Positions 54,101-64,000 of a stretch of 64,000 nucleotides of DNA are shown here, piece after piece (position 1 is the first letter of the stretch; each line of letters starts with the position of its first letter). The notes beneath the pieces are model-generated. The model was given only the letters and a program-made list of their open reading frames with translations. It was not told where the DNA came from and ran no database searches. The translations under genes were made by a program, and so were the position numbers. Source of the stretch: Ficedula albicollis (lineage: Eukaryota > Chordata > Aves > Passeriformes > Muscicapidae); assembly GCF_000247815.1 (NCBI RefSeq), contig NW_004775929.1, positions 167,861 to 231,860 of the forward strand, read 5' to 3'.

Positions 54101-54997
54101 ACAGTAGTGGTACTGCTTAAAATGATGTGAGAATCATAAAGATAATAACTTCTGGTGAAGAGCAGTTCTGGGAAATAAAATGATTATATGTGAGGTAAGT
54201 AATAAGGATTTGGTAAAAGATAAACCACTAAATCTTCATAATGATCAGGTTAAAGAAGGTTAGGATTCTTTATTTCAGTAGTTGTAAGAGGAGGAGGAGT
54301 ATTCCTGAAATTTTAATGCTTGATTTACAAACTTGAATATTCCCAACTGTAAAAATAATGTTTTCCTATTCAAATTGTTTATTTCTATGTAAGTATTTGA
54401 AAACCTTTGTAAAGCCTCTGTTTCAAATATTTTTTTTCCAATTTCCATATTTTTAAATTAATGTAATGGTAATAAATAATATATAAGTTAATCTTAGATT
54501 TAATAATGAATCTTTGTGGATACATGAGACAAGTGCATCAGTTAGTACAAATTAACATGCACTGATATAGATTGCTTACTTAATTGCTTATTACAATGTA
54601 ATTGCTTACAATTATCAGTGTAGAACACCCACTAAAGTAGCAGAACATACATGCTAATTAATGGAATCACCAATAACAGTGCATAGGACTCATCCAGTAA
54701 ATCCTCCCTGTTCACCACAGGGTGTGGGGATGGTACAAAGGCACCCTGTGCTCTAGATTTGGGTCGAAAGGATTTACCCCAAGGCAGTTCTGTTCATTTT
54801 TTTCTGTTTGCCAGAACTTTCCATCCAAATTCTGCAGCTAATCAGGCAAGGACCCAAAAGTAAAGTGAGAGCCCATCAGAAAAAACAGAATTTTGCTTTC
54901 CATCTCTAAAGGCTTCAGCCATTATTTGTTACCCTTCAATTCATCCTGTTTCCATTTAAATTTTTTTCTAGTATTCTGCACACAAAAAGTTGTTGGC
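51171..54997. other. AT-rich noncoding DNA with a candidate conserved segment
   Basis: No gene is recognised over 3.8 kb. At about 54545-54670 the word taattgctta recurs three times beside attaacatgc and gctaattaatgg, a dense group of homeodomain-type sites in complex sequence. Confidence 0.45.
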
Positions 54998-55699
<702 letters not shown>

Positions 55700-57226
55700 C
55701 TAAAACTGTGAAAACAGATGGAAGAAAAAGAGATGTGAGATCTATGTTAGCTTGCCCATTTTGCTGTTTGCAGGGCTAGCAAAGAGGTATAAGGGTGTCT
55801 AAATATTTCTGAGCATGTTTGGTTACAGACACCTCCCATGGGAAGGTCTCTTTATACCTCTTTATTTTAATGGTGAGAGACTTTCAACTTTTTCCCTCCT
55901 AATTTACTTTTCAGAATATATAACACGGAATCTTAATAGAAAAGTAAATTGTTTTTACTGTAGAGCCATTAGAGAGTTAAGTGGTGGAATCTGTCATTGT
56001 CGTAACTCTCTTATTTCTCGTTCTATCTTTACCTGTGAAATTAACTGCACAGTTTCTCATTATCCTTTGTGACCAGCTGAATAGAAATAAATGTATTCTG
56101 AGTCAGACCTCAGGTGAGTATAGCTGTTGTTTTATTTTGACTCTGGATGAAGCAGAGGTGCCTTCACGAAGATGTCTGGGCTGAGGTGAGAGTGAGCTGC
56201 TGTGGAAAATTAAATATTGTTAAATACATATTTAAAATAGTTCTCAAGATTTTTCAGAGTGAACATGCACTGTTTGTTCTCCAAGCCTGGGTGTATGCAC
56301 CTTGGTAAAAGTCTGGGGAAAAGATGATTAAAAAAATTTAAAAAATAAACCCAAATTCTAGTTTTGATTGATTTGACATAAAATGTTAGAGGTTTTATCT
56401 TATGATCTACTGATTGTCTTGCAATCTAAAATTCCTTTCAAATTTTCCTAAAAAACTAAATTTTTAAGAAACTCTGTGCTCACTTGCACACAGGGTCATT
56501 TCTAATTCTTGCTCTGTAATGTAAATATGGCTTGAGGGACTTTTGTGTGATTATGGTAGTGAGCAAATGCCTGATTCTTTGGCTAAAAAAGGAAAAAACC
56601 CTAAATATTCTGTCCTTCAGCAATCATAGCTAAATCTGTGCCTGAACCAAAAAAACCAGCATGCCCTCTCTCTTCTCTATAAAAACCCAACATTGTTTAA
56701 CAATCAAATTGAATGTTAATGTTGCCTTTTGAATGAAAAAAAGCATAAATCACATGAATCTCTGAATTCACTATTGTTGATTCATTATCATTTATATTTA
56801 TGATTTGGTAACAATCAGTGGAAAAATTAAAATGCAAAGAGACAAGTATTATTAAAAATGGTGTTTTAAGGGAAGTGTCTCATTGCAGATGGCAAAAATA
56901 ATTTTTTAAGCAGTAACCTAGAAACAAGTTTTATTTTAAAATATCATATAATACATAGAAATGTGAGGGGTTTTATGATACAAGAAAGTGTTTGCTATGA
57001 AAATCCTCACTTGAAATTGCTGTAAGTACACAAGAAATGATGGATGGGAATAATTTCAAACCATTCAGAAGTGACATTTAGATGGATATTTATCTTAATG
57101 TAGCAGAATTACAGTGGCCTGAGAATCACTAGAACAGATTCCCTGTACAATTTCCTTAAGGTTTTATTGTAAGATTTCCATAGATTTTTATTACCAACAA
57201 AAATCCTAATATTTCAGATTGTGTTT
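55700..57226. other. AT-rich noncoding DNA
   Basis: No gene is recognised. Confidence 0.5.
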
Positions 57227-57422
57227 GAGTTAGGCATAGCTTCCTGCATATTTGCAGGAATCATATATCATAGTTAGGCATAGCTTCCTGCATATTTGCT
57301 TTTTGGGATATGAAAATGATGTGTTGAAAATAATTAGATGAGTTAGGCATAGCTTCCTGCATATTTGCAGGAATCATATATCAATATCATATGAAAATGA
57401 TGTGTTGAAAATAATTAGATGA
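57227..57422. repeat. Interleaved local duplications (three copies of one block, two of another)
   Basis: Block X (gttaggcatagcttcctgca plus tatttgc) occurs near 57229, 57273 and 57342. The first and third copies extend with aggaatcatatatca but the middle one does not. Block Y (tgaaaatgatgtgttgaaaa, then taattagatga) occurs at 57311 and 57392. Spacing differs between blocks (69 bp from X2 to X3, 81 bp from Y1 to Y2), so at least two events are needed. Confidence 0.9.
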
Positions 57423-60184
57423 TACAGGAGTGGGCAAAAACAGACAGAAAAAGAAGAAAGAAAAAGGAAAAAAAAGGAGAAATTAATTTCCAGCTTTGCC
57501 TGAGGGCTTGGGCTAATGGAGGTGCTCTGGTTGTTGGCATCAGCCTGGAAGGAGGATCAGAGTGGACAATTTCCCACTGCTGGGTGGTTTCCAGGTGCTC
57601 AGACAGGACCTGGAGGCCACTTCAAGTTGCAGTCAGGCATTTCCTTGTGGAAAAATGTTCTTACTGAATTTTCCTCTGAGTAGGAGCAGATTTAGGTCCT
57701 CACCTGGCACCTGTTAATACTTCTGAAAGGCAAGGAGGTTTTCCCAGAAATAATGAGACTTTTTGCATCCAAATTCTCTTTGTATCCTCTCTCGTGAAGT
57801 GCTTATTTTACTTTTTCTCTGCTCTAGAACAAAATCTATTGGGGAACTTTCACTTAGCAAAAGTCTTGGTCCTCAGGAAATCCTCAGCTTCCCTCACACA
57901 TCAGAAATTGTGCAGGACCAAGAAATGCGTTTGGAAGCTGCAGTGGTTGTAACAAACACCTTTGAGACCGCTTCAGAGGGGGACAACAGGGAAATATTTC
58001 TGGGCAGATGAGGTGCCTGGGTGTCTGAGTGTTTAAACTTTGAACGCAAATATGTTCCCATGTGCGGATTTCAGTCTGTTCCCCAGCTCCTGAACAATTT
58101 CAGTGGCTCAGTGACATTTCTCCACAATGTACCCAAGAAAGTCTGGAACTCTATTTCACAAACTTAAACTGCAAGCCAGAAATGAATTGGGATCTACGAC
58201 TCATTTTATTATTGCTCTATTTATTGTCCTTTTATTTATCTCTCATGATACATAGATTTGTGCTTACTGTGGTTGTGTGATAAATCACTTTTAGAAGGAA
58301 GTCATGTCTCAGTTTTTATGTTCAGTACCATATGTCTCATTTCATTGCTTCACTCTCTGCCCTGTGTGGTGGAGGAAAGGAAAGCATGGTTAGAGCACCC
58401 TTATGCTCAAGTTGATGCTTTGTAATTTTAAACAGGCTCCTGAGTCTTGTTCGTTCCCTTTTTACAAAAATGTTTCTGTAACGTGCTGATATGTGGATTA
58501 TATGGATTTATATCTTGTATTTTACAGCTGTTGACGCTCAAAAGTCTTAGACTGTCTTAAAAGTCTTCAATAGAGTTCCATACTCCACTAAAAACTCTGA
58601 CCTTTGTTTACCTTTGCATGTACACATAGTCCTTGTCCCCCAATTAAGCTGTTAATTTTATAAGGATTTTTTAAAAATATTTTATTTTATTGCATGTTTC
58701 TTCCCTGATTTTACTGAATATTAATATTTATCTGCCGGCATTATGTACAGAAGTGTCACAAGATCAATATCAAATATACAACAGGTACACATTTTTCAGT
58801 TTCCAAATCTGTGGAAAAGAAAAATATGGAAAAAAATAATTTTGTGCTGAGGCATTTTTGATTACTTATTTCCATAGCACAGTGAAATGTCTCATAATGA
58901 ACAAGTAAGTGTCTACTAACAGAAAGGAGTCAAGAGCTCCAGTGCTTTGTGCAAGAAGGATTTCTATAGCACATATAAAGCAAATATGAAATTGTTGATT
59001 CTTACTGAGAACAGGGTTACAGGTTTATCTTTTAGGTTTATTTTTTCAGAGCACTAAATATCATATTTATATGACATTTACACATCCTGCTGTGCTGCTG
59101 GCAAGCACCACACTTTGTTTTTCAGGGTTGAATCATTATGCTGGCGTTTGATTTCCATGAAAAAATCATTTCATTCCAGCTGAGCCAAAGTCCCACAGCA
59201 AAGCCCTCATTAATTAGAACCATGTCTAATAGAAATTGGCGTGCTAGTTATGGGGTTTTTTTTTCAACAATTAAAAAAAATAAAATTCAAACAATTTCAA
59301 CATTTTCGAACAAAATTTATCCTTCCACTAAAGTCTCACACAAATTGTTTTTTTGGCTTCCTGGGTAAACCTGTGGCCTTTGGGTCAATTTGTCCTGACA
59401 AGGTGTACAATCATGATCTAAATATAATTTTTTCTAACCATGTTTCCAAGCATGAATGTCAACTGCTCTCCCCAGCTCAACTGGGGAATGACCCAGGAGC
59501 TGAAATTTTTAAGGGAAACAAGAGGACCCTGAAGAACCCAAAGAATTTTAGACATTCCTGCACCACCCTTTTGGCTGGAGAAAATCCTTTTAGGGTCTCT
59601 CAGGTGTTTTAGTTTCAGCCAGAATTCAGGTGGGATGAAAGAACTATGGATGACAGGAAGGTCCTGTGCGTGTGGGATTGGGAAACTCCATTCCTAAAGC
59701 CAAGCTACAGGAAATTAAATCTTTCTCTGAGTTTTATTGGTCATCAAAAGGAATTCCACTGAAATTCTCAGCTTATTCTCCTCTCTGTCCACCCCTTGAC
59801 CAAATATATTAATTGGGACAGCAGGAAAGTGCCTTAGTAATTTATTTAAACTGCTAAAGAGCTTTGTGTTTTGGCAAAATATATAAAAATTGCAAGATTT
59901 CACCTATTCTATTGTATTTCTGACCACTTTTCTCACAAAGGCTTAAAATTAAAACTAGAGGGTCATGGAGGAGCAATATTTTGAAAATATTCAGCTCAAC
60001 ATTAGCAGATCATGTGCTTTTATAATCTCCATGGTTTCTTTGTGATCTCACCTGTCCCACTATCCATTCTTTTATGTTTCCTTGAAATAAATCAGAACAG
60101 TGGCAGAAGATTAATTCAAATGTTAAAAATAGAACATATGGCATCCTCTATTATTTGATAATGTGCCACTCACCTGGGAAAAGT
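57423..60184. other. AT-rich noncoding DNA
   Basis: No gene is recognised. A somewhat GC-richer patch at 57490-57660 holds an 82-codon frame with no recognisable domain. A 123-codon frame at 59241-59612 likewise has no support. Confidence 0.5.
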
Positions 60185-60262
60185 GCTGTCTCTGCCAGTA
60201 GGGAACCTTTAGGTGATCTTTAAGGCTCCTTCCAACCTAAATAATTCTGTAATTCTCTGTTC
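60185..60262 (+). mobile_element. CR1 LINE 3' end fragment, sense orientation
   Basis: The sequence tgatctttaaggctccttcc, then aacctaaataattctgtaattctctg, is the conserved 3' end of avian CR1 running into its attctRtg tail. About 75 bp is retained. Confidence 0.88.
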
Positions 60263-61636
60263 TTTATTATCAGTAACTACCAATTTGACATGTCTGCATT
60301 TTAATGGAGTCATAAGGACTGCACTTTGGAAATAGGATTTATGATCAACTGCATAAGAAATGTCAAAATGACCATAATCTGGGAGTACTGAAAATTACAT
60401 TAATTTATGAACTAGTAGAGGTGGTGACAGACTTTTAAGTGTCTTGTGAAAACTTTCAGGTACCTTCCATATTCATTTAACTGCTGTTTAAATAAATTGT
60501 GCAGCATCACATTTAATCACATTTAATCACATTTAATAACAACAAAATAAATCAAATAAGCTTTTAAAGTGTTTGCTTAGGACATTCACCTCGAGGAATG
60601 CTGTAAGCTGGAGAAGCCAAGGAACAGGCAAACCTCTGGTTTATGCACAGTTCAGTGTTATCTAAACAGATCTAAAAGACTTATAAGTTCTACTTGTGTA
60701 TTTGCTTGAAAAATGACACAAGGACCTCCCTGGTTTGCAAAACCCTCACTCCTGCTGGCTGCTAATTAGTTGTGTAGCACCAGGGATGATTCATGAGTTC
60801 ACAGCTGCCTAACATGCTGGAATACACCATACATAAACCCTGTTTATACTCTCATAATGTGGCTGAACACGGCTTCTTCTCAACTTTAAAGCTCCTGACA
60901 AATCAGCATATTTAAACCATTTAGCCTGAGCAAGTGCACTAGTCTATCAGGTGAAGAAGATATACTAAGCCTATTTTTCTTTTGAACTTGCCCATCAAAG
61001 AGGCCTGCACACACTTTAATCTGTGTTGAGGGAATGTGTAGTGTTTGCTGTATAAATCAGCAGCAGGGTATAGAGCTGTCTCATTTTCACACTGCCAAAA
61101 GCTGGAAATTACCAGGCTGTGCATGTGAAATCTCTGCTGTTGATGTATTAGAGGAGCACTGAAAGGAGAGGCAGGTAAATTCTGCTACTGAATTAACTTT
61201 TTTTTCTGCTATAAAGAAAATACAAAAGGTAAAAGGAGGAAAGAGACCTACACGGGTTTTTATCCTATGGCAGAAGAAGGGATGGATGAGAAAATTTTCA
61301 GGCATATACTAGTAAACAATTTTTACATTCTAGTAATAAGAAAAATCACTGTTGCAGCTCTTGATTCATGAAAGAACTACAAACTTTTTTTTTTGTCAAT
61401 TTTTGTGCTAGATAATAAAATTCTACCCATTCCTCAAACTGAAAATTTTGCTGCACCCTTTGACAGTGCCAGTTCCCTTGGACTTCCTCACCAAAAGTCC
61501 CACCCAGGCAGATTTTATTAACATCTGTGTAACTTATTTCCATGGTACAACTGCCAGGAGTGGGGCCCAAGATAATTTGATTATTAAAATTCTAGTCCCA
61601 TTGAACTAGGGAAATGATTTGGCTGGCACGAGTTTG
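60263..61636. other. AT-rich noncoding DNA
   Basis: No gene is recognised. A short 10-bp repeat (cacatttaat, three units) lies at about 60508-60538. Confidence 0.5.
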
Positions 61637-61653
61637 TTTTTTTTTTTTTTTTT

Positions 61654-61751
<98 letters not shown>

Positions 61752-61766
61752 TTTTTTTTTTTTTTT
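61637..61766. other. Poly-T / poly-G (91 nt) / poly-T block, probable artefact
   Basis: Twenty-one T and one A precede 91 G (61659-61749), followed by 17 T. The pattern matches the block at 54998-55699. Minus-strand polyproline frames are not genes. Confidence 0.92.
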
Positions 61767-63009
61767 GTAAAAGATGAATTGGATTCATGATACCTCCACA
61801 AAAGAAAATACCTCTTCACTAGAAATCCTCTCCTTCTATATTTTAATGGCATAATAGGTAGGACAGCCATATTCCCATTATGTCTTGTGTTGCTCCTGTG
61901 GGGAGATTTATTTCACTGCAGAGCCCATCACTGATAACAGAATAATGGGGTCTTCATTCCTAAATCACATCTGCTATTTCCAACATAAATCATGCTTTGG
62001 CTGCATTCCAGTCACATGCACCTAGCAGAAAACTGAGAGTGGAGGAAAAGCTAAAAATAGCCTTTGGCAAGACCTGGATGGGTTGGTGTTTCACTTTTCA
62101 AATCCTGGCTATGTAAAATGTTCACAGAGGGGAATAAGCAATAATACACAGCAAGAAATGTTTGTCCTCTGCTGCAGGACAGCACTGGTGCAGACAAGGA
62201 GTCAAATAAACATCACAGATGTGTGAATTGTCAGGGCAGAGTGAGAATCAGAACAAAGTCTTAAGAAGTAATGCTAAACCCATTGGCCCAGAACATAAAA
62301 AATATTATAATAATACATCCAGCTATTATGATTTACTGAATTTAGGCATAAATCTGGTGAATAAAATATGAACACTTTATGGACAAGGATGGAACAAAGC
62401 AGAAACTAACCTTTGGGAATGCAATTTTATTCTCTTCAACAAACATATTCCAAACCAGATAACTGAAATAAGTGGATGAAACCACCCAGCCTGGCTAAAT
62501 GTCAACCAAAATATTCCACATTTTAACATTGTCTGTATTCAAATTTAACCCACATAGTCTCATACTATTGAACTCCTAAATCTCTAAGCAGAGATTGGAC
62601 AGGATCTACTGAAGAAAGGTAAAATATAAAAGGCTGATTGTCCAAATATGACAAACCAAAAGCAGAAACAAAAGATGACTCTCTTTTCTAATTCCCATGG
62701 GTTTGATCACATGAGTTTGTGAGACGGACAAGATTTGAGATGAAATTTGGTCTCTGTGAGAAAGAACTGCCCTGTTAAACACTGGCTTCACATCCACCAT
62801 ATCTAAAATTCCCTTCATTTTGGAGATTAACCAGAGTAACCATAGAAAAGAGGTCCTAAGCTGCCACTGCCTTGCAATGGTAAGAAATAAAAATAGAATA
62901 ACTCACAGCATCACTCAACATACCAAGAATCTTGAAGCTTTCAATTTATGACTTGATGTTTTTTTGCTGTTCATGGAACTGTATTTATTGTCATTGTGTC
63001 AGGAATCCC
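61767..63009. other. AT-rich noncoding DNA
   Basis: No gene is recognised. Confidence 0.5.
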
Positions 63010-63048
63010 AATCAATCAATTAATCAATCAATCAATCAATCAATCAAT
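63010..63048. repeat. (AATC)n microsatellite
   Basis: About nine to ten aatc units with one taat interruption. Confidence 0.93.
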
Positions 63049-64000
63049 GGGCAGATCTTCTCTAATGTTTTCTGAAATTCTCATGTGAATTTGAGGTGCA
63101 TATTAAGTATATTTCTACTGCCCTGCTTTTATTTTTGCATGCCAAATATCAGGTAATTAGGAGAAATTTGCAGTTGTAGTTAAAGATCCAAGTATTTTCA
63201 TCCACAAAACTTGAAGGTGTTTACACAAAGGTTTGCACAAAACTCTTTATGGTAGATACTGTGAAGTCTAAAAATGTGATTCTCAGGTTTTAGAATGATT
63301 GCAAGTCTCAAAGATTTAGTGAGGTCTAGTCCTTGTCTCCTAGAAGAACATCTCCTGTGGATGATATTTTTTCATCCTCCCTGTTTTGAGAGATGAATGT
63401 TTTAATTTGTAAAATAACTTTCTAAGGTTATTTACAGTTTCCTTCTTGTACATGAATCTGTCATTATTGTCTTTTATAAATGGCCATTAACTTGATTAGG
63501 ATAAACTTGGACACTAGTTCTGACATTTTATCTTTTTCAAACACATTAATATGTTTATGGCAGGCAAGAGAAATTAGATTGGCATATGGTTTTGACATTA
63601 TATGTGAAAGAACACATGTACAAAAATATTGCCATTATCTAAGATGATACAATAGAATATTAAATTGTCACCAGTGAGGTTGTCTCTCAAAAGATAGAAT
63701 CACCTCATGACTCAAGGAAGTCTTAACAAAGGCAAGTGTTAAAATATTTTTCAAATTTTCTTTAAAGGTCAAGTGAAGAAAAGGACATGCTTCAAAATAT
63801 GTAGTTAATTAAAAAAAATAAGCAACTGTGAAAATCTACACCAGTGCAAGAACACAAATAAAAAACAATTGCACATGTTGAAATATATCCATAAGATGAC
63901 CCAAGATATTAGCAATTTATTTGGCTTATCAATTACAGCAATAATAATTGCCAATACAGCATGCAAGACACTCACGTTCCAGGATTCTAAATCCATTACC
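63049..64000. other. AT-rich noncoding DNA
   Basis: No gene is recognised to the end of the window. Confidence 0.5.

Overview
This window looks like a gene-poor, AT-rich stretch of a bird nuclear genome, most likely a songbird. The bird assignment rests on three kinds of repeat. There are CR1 LINE 3' ends in their avian form, near 13.38, 51.0 and 60.2 kb. There is an avian ERVL-type LTR at 26.87-28.1 kb. There are two solo copies of a second LTR family, which I remember from songbird genomes, at 15.91-16.98 and 27.15-27.84 kb. I found no protein-coding exon, tRNA, rRNA or recognisable small RNA that I can defend. Every longer open frame is explained by poly-G, by a microsatellite, by LTR or CR1 sequence, or by chance. 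The window is therefore intergenic or deep intronic.

Layout. 0-3.7 kb is unremarkable AT-rich DNA. 4.0-5.3 kb is an ancient, badly decayed CR1 reverse-transcriptase fossil. 7.0-14.1 kb holds a run of young local duplications with periods of 192, 72 and 424 bp plus a three-part array of about 177/101/177 bp. 15.9-17.0 kb is a solo LTR whose centre is replaced by G bases. 22.3-23.4 kb is a long degenerate array of the CR1 tail octamer. 26.87-28.1 kb is a nested LTR: a younger solo LTR with a perfect 5-bp target-site duplication sits inside an older ERVL-type LTR and carries an assembly gap at its edge. 30.3-35.7 kb contains two 63-bp duplications and a cluster of polypurine blocks, including a 0.57-kb AAAAG microsatellite with a higher-order pattern. 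40.6-61.8 kb is ordinary AT-rich DNA with more duplications, a TTTCCC hexamer array, an AT-rich array and several very long poly-G blocks.

The dominant anomaly is technical. Eight pure poly-G tracts (27 to 894 bases, about 3.1 kb or nearly 5% of the window) lie at A/T homopolymers or low-complexity sites. The tract at 16.1-16.7 kb can be measured against the intact second LTR copy: it replaces about 192 bp of normal LTR with 588 G. That makes assembly or sequencing artefact much more likely than biology. The flanks of two other tracts, and of the single N gap, are duplicated on both sides, as expected for failed gap closure. The same concern applies to the roughly dozen two-copy tandem duplications, which may be real young duplications or false duplications.

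I did not find a previously undescribed biological system. The most biological leads are the nested LTR, the orphan CR1-tail array, the higher-order AAAAG array, a compact near-perfect hairpin at 43.1 kb, and a few homeodomain-site-rich segments that could be conserved noncoding elements.
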